Shown: positions 9,125 through 19,264 of the stretch, piece after piece | Numbering within the stretch: position 1 is the first letter of the stretch | Layout: each line of letters starts with the position of its first letter | Source: Balneolaceae bacterium | GTDB taxonomy: Bacteria > Bacteroidota > Rhodothermia > Balneolales > Balneolaceae | DNA: 64,000 nucleotides | Assembly: GCA_034521495.1 (NCBI GenBank) | Contig: JAXHMK010000004.1 | Span: forward strand, 1 to 64,000 | Reading direction: 5' to 3' | Notes under the pieces: generated by a model | What the model was told of the DNA's origin: nothing | Databases searched by the model: none | What the model saw: the letters and a program-made list of their open reading frames with translations, nothing else | Made by a program: the position numbers and the translations under genes

Positions 9125-10036
9125 ATGACAAAAACCATTAAAGTAGCCGCCGCACAACTTTCGCCGGTTTTCCTGGATAAGAAAAAAACAGTCGAGAAAG
9201 CGTGTTCAGCAATATTGGAAGCCGGTAAACATGGGGCGAAACTGATTGTATTTCCAGAAGCCTTTATATCGGGTTACCCGGATTGGGTGTGGCTGATCCC
9301 AAACAGCAAGGGAGCCGATCTGAATGAGCTCTATATAAAGCTGGTTGAACATGCCGTTTCTGTCCCTGATCAAGCAACAGATCAGCTTTGCAAGGCCGCA
9401 AAAAAAGCGGGCATCCATGTGGTGATGGGCATGAATGAGCGGAACTCTGAAACCAGCGGGGCAAGCCTGTACAACAGCCTGTTGTTTATCAGCGATCAGG
9501 GTGAAATTTTGGGCAAACACCGCAAGCTGATTCCCACCGGCGGCGAGCGGCTGATCTGGGCGCAGGGAAAGGGAGATACGCTGCGATCTTACGACACCTC
9601 AGCCGGAAAACTGGCCGGGCTGATCTGCTGGGAAAACTACATGCCCCTGGCGCGGACGGCCATTTATGAAAGCGGAGCTCAAATACTGGCCTCCCCCACG
9701 TGGGATAAAAGCCCCAACTGGCTTCAATCCATGCAGCACATCGCACGGGAAGGCGGTCTGTTTGTCATCAGCACCTGCATGGCCCTGCGAATGGATGATA
9801 TCCCGGAGCAGTACGAATTTAAAACCCTCTATCCCGAGGGACGTGAATGGATTAATACTGGCAATAGCTGCATTATAGCGCCGAACGGAAAATTTTTGGC
9901 AGGCCCTCTGGAAGCGGAAGAAGGCATACTCTATGCAGACATTGACCTGCAACAGATTATCGCAGCCAAGCGCATGTTCGACGTGGCCGGACACTACGCC
10001 AGGCCGGATGTGTTTAATTTTTCTGTGAATGAGTAA
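9125..10036 (+). CDS. Nitrilase-superfamily carbon-nitrogen hydrolase
   Basis: 303 residues covering the whole nitrilase fold. The catalytic triad is visible: Glu in LIVFPEAFISGYP (about residue 45), Lys in GKHRKLIPTGGERLIW (about 131) and Cys in GLICWENYMP (about 164). The spacing and the WENYMPL context match true nitrilases (branch 1: nitrile to carboxylic acid and ammonia, or cyanide hydratase relatives) better than amidases. The protein is cytoplasmic. It stands alone between two repeat- and remnant-rich gaps, which fits an accessory, perhaps transferred, gene. The exact nitrile is not predictable from sequence. Confidence 0.88.
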   Translation: MTKTIKVAAAQLSPVFLDKKKTVEKACSAILEAGKHGAKLIVFPEAFISGYPDWVWLIPNSKGADLNELYIKLVEHAVSVPDQATDQLCKAAKKAGIHVVMGMNERNSETSGASLYNSLLFISDQGEILGKHRKLIPTGGERLIWAQGKGDTLRSYDTSAGKLAGLICWENYMPLARTAIYESGAQILASPTWDKSPNWLQSMQHIAREGGLFVISTCMALRMDDIPEQYEFKTLYPEGREWINTGNSCIIAPNGKFLAGPLEAEEGILYADIDLQQIIAAKRMFDVAGHYARPDVFNFSVNE

Positions 10037-10070
10037 GATTTGGGATCTTGAGTGAATTAAGAACCGGAAA

Positions 10071-10223
10071 ATGTGAAAACTAATCTATTACATAGCGACC
10101 AGCATCGATGGTTGCAACGCTCATGAAGACGGCTCTTTCGACGGATTTACCTGGGATGATGAATTCATAGCTCACCTGCTTACTGAATTTCCTGAGACGG
10201 TCCCGGCTCATTTGAAAGAGTAA
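10071..10223 (+). pseudogene. N-terminal stump of a RibD/DHFR-family reductase
   Basis: The stretch ATG-TGA-AAA at 10071 opens a frame reading KLIYYIATSIDG, then AHEDGSFDGFTWDDEFIAHL, and ends PAHLKE with TAA at 10221. This is the start of the dihydrofolate-reductase-like family (usual start MRKLIYYVA.SIDG). The second codon is a stop (TGA where AGA is expected) and the remaining three quarters of the gene are missing. Confidence 0.6.
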
Positions 10224-10294
10224 AGCGGTCATTTAATATTGCACTACGAAGTAGTAAAACTTTCATCCACAGATTCCCCGACTAAATAGTCCAA

Positions 10295-10432
10295 AGTTTT
10301 ACTCAATTAGTACAAGATTCTCTCCCGCAAATAGACGACTATTCTTTAAAAGAATACGGGTTCAAAAACCAGGGACAGTGCATTCGTTTTGTGAACACCG
10401 GGAAAGACAGCCGCATTTTAATATTGGTTTAA
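10295..10432 (+). pseudogene. C-terminal fragment of an unidentified gene
   Basis: A frame ending at TAA 10430-10432 reads DDYSLKEYGFKNQGQCIRFV then NTGKDSRILILV. The composition is protein-like, but there is no start codon or ribosome site, and I cannot name a family. It adds to the remnants in the 10037-10646 gap; the rest of that gap shows nothing supportable. Confidence 0.3.
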
Positions 10433-10646
10433 CAAATAGCGACTCAATCACTTAAGCTGCTATTTAATTATTTGATGAAATTCAGAAGCAATTTGGTTTC
10501 AAAAAGCGAAATAATTGATGTATATATGTATGGAAAACTTGAAGATTTAAGCCTTTCCAAAATAACAACTAACGTATAAATCCCGTCGGTGCTGTATAGC
10601 TTCAGAAAAAACATACCACCGGTTTCATGAATCGAAAATTAGTACT

Positions 10647-12911
10647 ATGAATGCAACTGAAAATAAATCAAAGAGAAAAAGAATAGCTGTACTTGGCGGA
10701 GGGCTTGGCTCCTTATCAGCAATTTATGAACTCACCGATTACCCGGGCTGGGATAAACATTACGAGATTACCGTTTACCAGGTAGGTTGGAGGTTAGGCG
10801 GCAAAACAGCAACGGGCCGTGGGCTTCACAACAGGGTTGAGGAAAAAGGAATCCACATTTTCCAGGGCTGGTACGATAACGCCTTCCGAATGGTGAAGGA
10901 TGCCTATCACCTCCAGGAAGAGCTGGATTTGAATCCCGATAGTCCCCTCAAAAAATGGTCGGAAGCTATCGTTCCCGATAATGCCTCCCTGTTCACCGAA
11001 TGGTCTCACAGAGAGGAGAAGTGGATTAACTGGCCCATCATCTTCCCAATGAACGACCAGGAACCGGGCACAGCCGGAAAATCCACACCGTTGGAATTGA
11101 TTCGAAAAGTGCTTGGAATTGCCCTGCAGATGGTGATTGGTGAACCCTACGAAAAAGGAGAGGGGTTTTTGAGAAAGGAGTTGATGGAACATCTGCTGGA
11201 TGTGAATCAGAAATTTGGAGACCCTCAGCCCCGCCACCGGCCAAAACCGCATTGGTGGGATGGCATTGTAAGCAAAATGAAAAAAACTTTCCAAAAAACT
11301 GTTGTACCCCTGGAAGTAAAAATGCTGCACAAGGCGGTTGAAATTATCGATGAACAAATTGAAAGAACCACCGGTGAAAATCCCAAAAAGGTTGAGCTGG
11401 AGGCGTTGGAGAAGGTTGTTTACCTCTTTTCAGCATTTACACACTGGTTCGAAAAAATGTTCTCTCACGCTATCGAGAAACACGACCAGGTTCGGAGAGT
11501 TATCTCTGTGATCGAGTGGATGGAAGTCAGTTTAACGGGTATTCTTCATGATGTTTATAACCCGGAAACCGGCGAGTTTGAGTATCAGAATATCAATAAA
11601 TATAACTACCTGGATTGGCTGAAAAAACACGGTGCCTCTGAATTAGTCTTCGACTGTCCGTTAGTTCGGTTTATGTACACCGGTTCTTTTGCAAATCTTT
11701 TGAAGGGCGGAACGGGATTACTTGCGGCTGATATCGGCCTGAGAATGGTACTTGTTTCTGTTGATTACAAAGGATGCCTGGTCTGGAAATTGAGAGCGGG
11801 AACGGCTGATACCATCATCACACCCATCACGCAGGTATTAAAGCATCGCGGAGTAAAATTTAAATTCTTCCATAAAGTGCAGCAAGTTCATCATTCAGAC
11901 AGTGGTGAAATTGAAAAAATATCTATGGCTGAGCAGGTTAAACTTCGGGATGATATTGACGAGTACAATCCCTTCCGAAAAATTGACGGTTTAAATTCCT
12001 GGCCGGCTGAACCACTTTATGAGCAGATTAATCCTGAACAGGCTAAAAAACTTCAGGAGAATGAGATTAATCTCGAAAGCTCATGGGCCGATTGGAAAAA
12101 TTACCGTGAGTTTACACTCGAGAAAGGAAAGGACTTTGACCAGGTATTACTTGGGATTTCAGTCGCAGCTCTAAAAAATGTGTGTAGTGAAATTGTGGAG
12201 AAGCGTGAAGACTGGAAAAACATGGTTGAAAAGGTTGAAACGACCCAAACCGCACAGGTTCAACTGTGGATGAAACCAACTCTTCGGGAGATGGGCTTCA
12301 AGGTAGAAGACTGGGGAATGAAAGAGGGCGATGAACCCAATTCGGTAATTTACGCAAACTATCTCTACTCCTGGACGGATATGAGTCTCATCATTGATAT
12401 GGAAAATTGGCCTGAACACCTCAAACCGGGTCACTTGAGTTACTGGTGCGGAACCATACCGGATGCCTCGCCCATGGAGCCCTATTCCAAACACTGGTTC
12501 CCAAAAACCCAGCAGGCCCGAATGATGGGAATTACCGAACAGTGGCTCTATTCTCACGGTGGTTGGCTCTGGCCGGAAACAACAAGCCGGGAAAATCCAC
12601 AGGGCTTCAATTTTGATTACCTGGCCCCTTTTGAAGAGAAAGAAGATATGACCCCGATTGAGAAGTTTTACCAGCAGTTCTTCCTGCTTAATATCGAGCC
12701 GTCAGACAGATACGTACTGGCTGTTCCGGGTAGTAATCAATATCGAAAGAAAGCAGATGAGTCTGGATTCAGTAACCTGTTTTTAACCGGTGATTGGACC
12801 GATTTTGGATTTAACGTAGGCCATATGGAAGGCGCTGTAACCGCGGGACTTCGGACAGCTCACGCCATTCGTGAGTCGTATGGATTGGAAATCAATAAAG
12901 AGGTCTTCTGA
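10647..12911 (+). CDS. Large FAD-dependent amine-oxidase-like oxidoreductase
   Basis: 754 residues. The N-terminus has a dinucleotide-binding fold: IAVLGGGLGSLSAIYEL (GxGxxG-like, residues 11-27), then VGWRLGGKTATGR, the second FAD-contact motif of the amine oxidase/phytoene desaturase superfamily. The C-terminus has FLTGDWTDFGFNVGHMEGAV, the matching FAD-binding end. A helical insert at about 170-310 is longer than in ordinary desaturases. Function is likely an FAD-linked dehydrogenase on a lipophilic or amine substrate; I cannot say which. No signal peptide or membrane helix is seen. Its stop at 12911 is immediately followed by the GTG of the next gene, so the two are probably co-translated. 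Confidence 0.8.
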   Translation: MNATENKSKRKRIAVLGGGLGSLSAIYELTDYPGWDKHYEITVYQVGWRLGGKTATGRGLHNRVEEKGIHIFQGWYDNAFRMVKDAYHLQEELDLNPDSPLKKWSEAIVPDNASLFTEWSHREEKWINWPIIFPMNDQEPGTAGKSTPLELIRKVLGIALQMVIGEPYEKGEGFLRKELMEHLLDVNQKFGDPQPRHRPKPHWWDGIVSKMKKTFQKTVVPLEVKMLHKAVEIIDEQIERTTGENPKKVELEALEKVVYLFSAFTHWFEKMFSHAIEKHDQVRRVISVIEWMEVSLTGILHDVYNPETGEFEYQNINKYNYLDWLKKHGASELVFDCPLVRFMYTGSFANLLKGGTGLLAADIGLRMVLVSVDYKGCLVWKLRAGTADTIITPITQVLKHRGVKFKFFHKVQQVHHSDSGEIEKISMAEQVKLRDDIDEYNPFRKIDGLNSWPAEPLYEQINPEQAKKLQENEINLESSWADWKNYREFTLEKGKDFDQVLLGISVAALKNVCSEIVEKREDWKNMVEKVETTQTAQVQLWMKPTLREMGFKVEDWGMKEGDEPNSVIYANYLYSWTDMSLIIDMENWPEHLKPGHLSYWCGTIPDASPMEPYSKHWFPKTQQARMMGITEQWLYSHGGWLWPETTSRENPQGFNFDYLAPFEEKEDMTPIEKFYQQFFLLNIEPSDRYVLAVPGSNQYRKKADESGFSNLFLTGDWTDFGFNVGHMEGAVTAGLRTAHAIRESYGLEINKEVF

Positions 12912-12912
12912 T

Positions 12913-13827
12913 GTGAATAAATTTATTCTTCTTATCGTATTTGGGTTTTTCATGAACTACTGTTCACCCGAACAAGAGCCCATCGCTCCGGAATTGCTGT
13001 ACCCAAGCAATTTAACGGGCGTTTCTGTGGATTCTTTGAAGTCTCTTGCCGCTCACCGCATAGAGATGATAAAAGACAAACCTCATGAAAGATACCAGAT
13101 TCGAGAACTGTTTTACGATCAGTTTGGCCACGGACATTTCAGCAGTTTTGGTTTTGGAAATTCAGAGCTCGCTTTTTTACAGTGGGAGGAACGCGGTGTT
13201 CTGCACCCTCCCGATGGCAATCCTGCCGGCAGCCCCTGGTGGAGCGAGGTAAACTTGCAATTTATTTACTGGTCAGAGCTGGCAGCTCTCATCCATCTCG
13301 CGGGTTGGGAAGAGGAACATCTCCCTGAACTCGAACCCCAGGTTCTACACTGGCTGGATTTTATTGAAGAGCCCAGCTCCAAACACTGGTACAAAGCTCA
13401 TAACAGCAGCATTATTTCCGGCTATCATAAATATGCGGAGCTTGCCCACAAAGAAATTCATCCCGAACAGGTTTTTATTAATATGGTATTGTACCGGCTG
13501 CTGTATGCCCAGGCAATGGTTGAAGCGGAACATTTTGCATTTGGCAAATTGGGGGAATTTTTAGCGAACCCCCGTGGTTTTGCCGTTAACTTTATTGTAA
13601 ATGATCATTTTTTTTATCCATCCTCTTATCCTCTGTCGAAAGAGGAACAGGATATCATTTTAGGCAGGAAACATTCCATCGGGGAATTGGAGGTCCACTT
13701 TCTTGATGATGCACTCATCCTGCCGCATGCTGATGAACTTTATGAAACTGCTTCGAAAATAAACAATACGCCGGAATTGATCTCTTTTATCGATAACGGG
13801 AAACCGATTTATCCTTTTATTCAATGA
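12913..13827 (+). CDS. Lipoprotein partner of the FAD oxidoreductase, unknown function
   Basis: GTG at 12913 directly follows the preceding stop and gives VNKFILLIVFGFFMNYC, a lipoprotein-type signal with a Cys at the cleavage site; the open frame runs further upstream but inside the previous gene. About 304 residues. The mature part is rich in His and aromatic residues (FGHGHFSSFGFG, HWYKAHNSSIISGYHKYAEL, EAEHFAFGKL), which could form a metal or haem site, but no known motif is complete. The tight linkage suggests that it works with the oxidoreductase at 10647. Confidence 0.6.
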   Translation: MNKFILLIVFGFFMNYCSPEQEPIAPELLYPSNLTGVSVDSLKSLAAHRIEMIKDKPHERYQIRELFYDQFGHGHFSSFGFGNSELAFLQWEERGVLHPPDGNPAGSPWWSEVNLQFIYWSELAALIHLAGWEEEHLPELEPQVLHWLDFIEEPSSKHWYKAHNSSIISGYHKYAELAHKEIHPEQVFINMVLYRLLYAQAMVEAEHFAFGKLGEFLANPRGFAVNFIVNDHFFYPSSYPLSKEEQDIILGRKHSIGELEVHFLDDALILPHADELYETASKINNTPELISFIDNGKPIYPFIQ

Positions 13828-13887
13828 AGAAATAAGCATTTATGATTTTATATCAGAAGCAGCGAATCAAATAAAACCTAATTATTT

Positions 13888-16800
13888 ATGCCTCCCATTT
13901 TATACGAAAATGAAAATTTCCGCCTTTGGAGAGAATCGGATTTTGCCGAACTGGGAGAGGTATTAATTAAATCGTATAAAGCAGACTTCCCCGATTCCGA
14001 AACCATCATGATGCTCACTAACGAGTATAATATCCTGAAGGGTTGCAGGATAGAGGGAGTTCGAAAACTGATTGACAAAACCCGGGTAAATAACAGGGAA
14101 GCACTTGTCTTTGAATATATAGAAGGTGATTCATTAGCAGACTTTTTAGAAATGAGATCATTTTCAATTGAGGAATTTCTCAAGATTGCAATCAAGTTGA
14201 GCCATATTCTGGGGCTTGTTCATGATGAGGGAATTATCCATAAAGACATCAACACAAAAAATATTCTTCTAACAGAACAGGATGATGTTTACCTGATTGA
14301 TTTTGGAATTGCTTCGCGCCGGGATGTTGTCGTGAATCACCAGGGAAGCCCGGAAATGTTGCAGGGGCATCTTCCCTATATCTCCCCCGAACAGACGGGA
14401 CGAATGAACCGGGTTGTTGATTTCAGATCCGACCTGTATTCGCTTGGGATTGTGTTTTATGAGATGCTTACCGGGAAGCTGCCCTTTCCTTCAAAAGATC
14501 CGCTGGAAATTATCCATGCCCACATGGCCGTGAATCCGCAACCCCCCAATAAAGTTGATGAGACGATTCCATCTGCAATATCAGATATCGTGATGAAGCT
14601 GCTTTCAAAAAATGCGGATGATCGATATCAATCTGCCTACTCGCTCCGATCCGATCTGGAACAATGCCTCGAACTACTTGATGAGGGAATACTCAACAAA
14701 GCCTTCAAACTCGGCACAAAACACACGCACCAGAGGTTTATTCTTCCGCAGAAATTGTACGGGCGGGAGCAAGAGTTAAAGCAGTTAAGCTCATCATTGT
14801 CTCACATCGGGCAGGGTCAGCCGCAGATGGTCCTGATTCACGGAGAACCCGGTGTTGGAAAATCGGCCCTGGTAAAAGAGATTCAAAAAGATATTGCCAA
14901 AAAAGGTGCCATTTTTATCTCAGGAAAGTTCGATCAGTACCAGCGGAATATCCCCTATTATGCCATTCAGAAAGCCCTGACCGAATGGGTTCAGATCATT
15001 CTCACTGAAAAGGAAGAAAAATTACAAGAGTGGAAAAAAATTATTCTCGATTCCATCGAAGATCTTGGTCAGTTGATCATAAAGCTGATTCCGGAAATCG
15101 AAATTATTATCGGCCAGCAGCCGGATGTCCCTGAACTGAATGGACAGGAAGCACAAAACCGATTCAATTACGTCATCGGTCAATTCATTAATGCTATCTC
15201 GCATGAGGGCTCGCCCCTTCTCATTTTTATTGATGATTTACAATGGGCCGATTCAGCTTCTCTCGATCTTATCAAACGATGGCTGGAGGATAAGGATAAT
15301 CACCACTTTTTTGTGATCGGGGCGTACAGGGATAACGAGGTGGACAGTACACATCCATTCCAAATCTTTCTCGATGAACTCAAGAAAGAGATTATTCCGC
15401 TCTCGTTCCTGAAACTCAAAAACCTTGACCTCAATGATGTTTCTGAGTTTATATCGGATGCGCTCTTTGTTGATCAAAAGGCTATTGAACCATTAGCAAA
15501 ATTCGTCTACAAGAAAACCGGCGGGAACCCAATCTTCCTGAAACAATTTTTACTGGCTTTGCACAGCGAGGGGTTGTTGAAATTTGATTCGAAAGAGGGC
15601 CGGTGGACATGGGATTTGGACGCTATCAACCAGTTACAGATTTCTGATAACATCGTGGATTTGATGATGGCAAAAATCAAACAGCTGCCGGAAGAAACGC
15701 AAGAAATCATCAAATTGGCCGCCTGTATCGGGAACAGTTTTGATGCAAATCTGCTCAGGCTCATCGCTGAAATTCCTGTTGACGAAACCATCCAACGGCT
15801 TGATCCTGCCATTGATGAAAGCCTGATTCTTCCAAAAGACCACAACTACCGTTTAATCTCTTCAGATGCTGACCTTTCCGATCAAAAAATAGAGTTTAGC
15901 TTTATCCACGACAGAATTCAGCAGTCGTTCTACTCATTGATTCCTGACGAGGAGAAGAAGAAAGTACACCTTCAAATCGGCCGGCTATTGGATAAAAATA
16001 TCACCGGTGAAAAGCGAAATGAAAAGATCTTCGATATCGTCTTCCAGTTGAACACAGGCCTGCGCTTCATTGAAGACCGGGAAGAAAAAATTCACCTTGC
16101 CCGGCTTAACCTGCAGGCGGGCAGCAAGGCTGTGGAGTCATCCGCTCACAGCACTGCGCTCGAGCTCATTGAAAACGGATTACAGCTCATGCCGCAAAAT
16201 GCCTGGACGGAACATTATGAACTGATGCATCAACTGTCGGAGAAGGGAGCGGAGGCAGCCTACCTTTTAGGGGAATCAACAAAAATGGATCAGTTTATTG
16301 ATTCTGTGATAGACCACTCCAAATCAGCTCCCGAACAGAAGAAAGTGTACATGTTGAGAATTGATCACCTGACATCCCAAAATATGCTGCCGGAGGGTTT
16401 GCAGGCCGGCCTCGATATTTTGGAAAAGCTGGGCGTGGATTTTCCGGGTAATCCCAAAATGGTGCACATTATAATGGGGCTGGCAAAAACAAAGTGGTTG
16501 TTGAGGGGCAAACAGCCCGAAGACCTTATGGACCTGAAGGTGATGACCGATCCTGATATGACCGCAGCCCTGCCAATCCTGGAGAGAATTGTACCACCTG
16601 CCTACATGTCTGGCAGTAACATGTTTCCGCTTATTGTTTTTAAAATGGTTGAACTTTCTGTGAAACACGGAAATATGGCCTATTCGGCTTTTGGATATGG
16701 ATCTTATGGAATTTCGCTCAGTGCAGTTTTGGGTGATTACGAGGGCGGATACCGCTACGGCCAAATGGCACTGGAACTGGTTGATAAATTTGATTCTGAA

Positions 16801-19254
16801 GAGTACCGCGTTAAAGTTTTATTCGTAACCGATTGTTTCCTGAATCACTGGAAACAACATCTGAGCCTCTCTTTAGATCCGCTTCTTGAATCCTACAAAA
16901 GTGGGCTAAAAGTTGGGAATCTGGTTGGGGGAATCTGGGCAGCATATTACTACCTGCTATGGCAATTTTATATTGCCGAAGAGCTTTCAGTACTCGAAGA
17001 GAAAGTGGATTCTTACAAACGGACGTTTCATCAGCTCAAACAACAAGCCGCTTACAACCGGGCATCCATTCTGCAAAATGTGATTCAAAACCTTGCCGGG
17101 GGAGATGAAATCGGGGTAAATTTAGCTGACCATTACGAAGGAGGCGAACAAAAAATGTTGGAAGAGTTGGAGGGCATGAACGACAAAACATCTGCCTATT
17201 TCTATCACTCCAATAAACTTTTCTTGCACCTGTTGAGACTTGAATCAGACAAAGCACTTGAACATGCTGCAAATACAAAGATTTTCGAAGAAGCCGTAGC
17301 CGGGCTTCCTGATTTAACATTTACTACATTTTATGCTTCCATTGCAGCTATTTATCATTCACTTCTTAAAAACAAAAATGACTCGTTGAAAAAGGCCAAA
17401 AAGAGCCTGAAGAGTTTCAAGAAGTGGTCTGAATCTGCTCCCGAAAATTATTTGCATCAATATCTTGCAGTGAAGGCCGGCTTGCTTGCTGCGAATGGAA
17501 ATATTGCGGAAGCTACGAATTTTTTTGATCAGGCAATCCATCATGCAAATGAACAAAAATATGTTCAGATTGTAGCAATTATCAGTGAGTTAGCTGCACG
17601 GGTTTGCATAGGCAACAACCTGAATGTGCAGGGAGAGTTATTTTTAAACAAAGCTTACCGGGCATACAAATTCTGGGGCGCCGAAGCTAAAGCCAACATG
17701 CTTCTCAATGAATTTGAGTTTTTGGGAGATGATAACGTCACTTCAACTTCAGGTGGTTCAGGCAGCGGTGGAAAGCGCTCGGGTCAGTTTGACCTTTCTA
17801 CTATTATGAAGGCAAGCACATCCTTATCGGGTGAAATCCGCTTCAATAAACTTGTAAGAACCCTGTTGAAAATCGTGATTGAAAATGCCGGAGCGGAACG
17901 GGCTATCTTGATCATCAACAACAATCACACGTACGAAGTAGCGGCGGAAGGCACGATCGAGGAAATTGAAATCCTTGACGGAATAAAGATCGAAGAGTTC
18001 GACAGACTGCCGCAGTCCGTTGTATTGTACACCATTCGTACCGGCGAAGAACTCATTATCCCGGATGCATCTTCTCATGAAAAGTGGTCTGCCGATGAAT
18101 ACATCAAAAAATCAGACGTAAAATCTCTGCTCTGTACATCCATAAAAAACCAGGGTGTGGTTAAAGCCCTTCTCTATTTAGAAAATAATTTAACAACCAA
18201 CGCTTTTACAAAGGACAGGGTTGAACTGCTCAACATGTTAAGCGGCCAAATTGCTATATCCATCGAAAATGCAAATCTGTATAGTAATCTTGAGGAGAAG
18301 GTAAAAGAACGAACCACCGAAATAGAAAAAGCCTATGACGATCTTAAATCAGCCCAGGAGCAACTTATTCAACAGGAAAAATTGGCGTCTCTGGGTCAAC
18401 TTACCGCCGGCATCGCCCACGAAATCAAAAATCCGTTGAATTTTGTGAATAACTTTTCGGATTTAAGTATTGAGTTGGTAGAAGAAGCGAGGGAGGAAGT
18501 AAAAAGACAAAAGGCCCCGAAAAGTCGGGACTACGAAAAACATGCAGCAAAAGGCAAAGGTGAGAAGAATTCTCCCCTTGAGGGGAGTGCCGAAGCGGAG
18601 CGAAGGCGAGGGGTGTCTGATGACACCAGCGATGATCACGACCTCATCATCGACATCCTCAACGATATCGAAACGAACCTCCAAACCATCCACAGACACG
18701 GTACAAGGGCCGATGTTATTGTAAAATCACTCCTTCAGCACTCAAGAGGTAGTGGTGTTATCATGGAGCCAACGGAGTTAAACCCGCTCATTAAAGAGTT
18801 TACAAATCTTGCTTTTCATGGCATGAGGGCCGGAGACAGACCGTTCGACGTAGATATTCAATTTGACCTGGATTCGTCCATCGGTGAAGTTCCCCTGATT
18901 TCTGAGGATTTTAGCCGGGTGATTGTAAACCTCTGTAATAACGCCTTTGATGCGATGCGGGAAAAAATGAATTCGGACCTTACTGAAAATTATTCTCCTA
19001 AGTTGTTTGTACGAACCATTCAAAGTGGTAGCTTGATAAACGTTATTGTTGAAGACAATGGAACGGGAATTCCAGAAAATCTGAGGAAGAAGATTCTACA
19101 ACCTTTTTTCACTACAAAAAAAGGAACAGAGGGTACCGGCTTAGGACTCTATATTACCAATGATATAATCAGAGCCCACGGTGGTATCTTAACGATCCAA
19201 TCTGAAGAAAATGAATTTACGCGTTTTATAATCGAATTAAATGTAAACCGATAG
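13888..19254 (+). CDS. Trifunctional Ser/Thr kinase - AAA ATPase - GAF - sensor histidine kinase
   Basis: 1788 residues, cytoplasmic. Order: protein kinase domain (1-270; HKDINTKNILL with HKD in place of HRD, LIDFGIAS, YISPEQTGRMN); AAA/STAND-type ATPase (GEPGVGKSALV near 318, LLIFIDDLQWAD near 445); a long helical region (about 700-1290) like the TPR-like part of such proteins; GAF (about 1310-1460); coiled coil; H-box AGIAHEIKNPLNFV (about 1508); ATPase domain (NLCNNAFDAM near 1680, DNGTGIP, GTGLGLYI). The architecture is a known bacterial type thought to integrate signals. A Gly-rich loop is not obvious in the kinase lobe. An in-frame palindromic insert lies just after the H-box helix (18568-18620). 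A receiver gene starts 10 bases downstream. Confidence 0.9.
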   Translation: MPPILYENENFRLWRESDFAELGEVLIKSYKADFPDSETIMMLTNEYNILKGCRIEGVRKLIDKTRVNNREALVFEYIEGDSLADFLEMRSFSIEEFLKIAIKLSHILGLVHDEGIIHKDINTKNILLTEQDDVYLIDFGIASRRDVVVNHQGSPEMLQGHLPYISPEQTGRMNRVVDFRSDLYSLGIVFYEMLTGKLPFPSKDPLEIIHAHMAVNPQPPNKVDETIPSAISDIVMKLLSKNADDRYQSAYSLRSDLEQCLELLDEGILNKAFKLGTKHTHQRFILPQKLYGREQELKQLSSSLSHIGQGQPQMVLIHGEPGVGKSALVKEIQKDIAKKGAIFISGKFDQYQRNIPYYAIQKALTEWVQIILTEKEEKLQEWKKIILDSIEDLGQLIIKLIPEIEIIIGQQPDVPELNGQEAQNRFNYVIGQFINAISHEGSPLLIFIDDLQWADSASLDLIKRWLEDKDNHHFFVIGAYRDNEVDSTHPFQIFLDELKKEIIPLSFLKLKNLDLNDVSEFISDALFVDQKAIEPLAKFVYKKTGGNPIFLKQFLLALHSEGLLKFDSKEGRWTWDLDAINQLQISDNIVDLMMAKIKQLPEETQEIIKLAACIGNSFDANLLRLIAEIPVDETIQRLDPAIDESLILPKDHNYRLISSDADLSDQKIEFSFIHDRIQQSFYSLIPDEEKKKVHLQIGRLLDKNITGEKRNEKIFDIVFQLNTGLRFIEDREEKIHLARLNLQAGSKAVESSAHSTALELIENGLQLMPQNAWTEHYELMHQLSEKGAEAAYLLGESTKMDQFIDSVIDHSKSAPEQKKVYMLRIDHLTSQNMLPEGLQAGLDILEKLGVDFPGNPKMVHIIMGLAKTKWLLRGKQPEDLMDLKVMTDPDMTAALPILERIVPPAYMSGSNMFPLIVFKMVELSVKHGNMAYSAFGYGSYGISLSAVLGDYEGGYRYGQMALELVDKFDSEEYRVKVLFVTDCFLNHWKQHLSLSLDPLLESYKSGLKVGNLVGGIWAAYYYLLWQFYIAEELSVLEEKVDSYKRTFHQLKQQAAYNRASILQNVIQNLAGGDEIGVNLADHYEGGEQKMLEELEGMNDKTSAYFYHSNKLFLHLLRLESDKALEHAANTKIFEEAVAGLPDLTFTTFYASIAAIYHSLLKNKNDSLKKAKKSLKSFKKWSESAPENYLHQYLAVKAGLLAANGNIAEATNFFDQAIHHANEQKYVQIVAIISELAARVCIGNNLNVQGELFLNKAYRAYKFWGAEAKANMLLNEFEFLGDDNVTSTSGGSGSGGKRSGQFDLSTIMKASTSLSGEIRFNKLVRTLLKIVIENAGAERAILIINNNHTYEVAAEGTIEEIEILDGIKIEEFDRLPQSVVLYTIRTGEELIIPDASSHEKWSADEYIKKSDVKSLLCTSIKNQGVVKALLYLENNLTTNAFTKDRVELLNMLSGQIAISIENANLYSNLEEKVKERTTEIEKAYDDLKSAQEQLIQQEKLASLGQLTAGIAHEIKNPLNFVNNFSDLSIELVEEAREEVKRQKAPKSRDYEKHAAKGKGEKNSPLEGSAEAERRRGVSDDTSDDHDLIIDILNDIETNLQTIHRHGTRADVIVKSLLQHSRGSGVIMEPTELNPLIKEFTNLAFHGMRAGDRPFDVDIQFDLDSSIGEVPLISEDFSRVIVNLCNNAFDAMREKMNSDLTENYSPKLFVRTIQSGSLINVIVEDNGTGIPENLRKKILQPFFTTKKGTEGTGLGLYITNDIIRAHGGILTIQSEENEFTRFIIELNVNR
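18568..18620 (+). repeat. In-frame palindromic insert in the trifunctional kinase gene
   Basis: The core is a hairpin ctcccct-tg-aggggag (18572-18587), followed by tgccgaagcggagcgaaggc and gaggggtgt, a second GC-rich half. It encodes NSPLEGSAEAERRRGVSDD between the H-box helix and the conserved DILNDIE segment. The penta-GAF kinase at 35771 has no such insert. The site matches that of the palindromes at 22975 and 29396 in two other kinases. Confidence 0.65.
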
Positions 19255-19264
19255 AAGTATAAGT

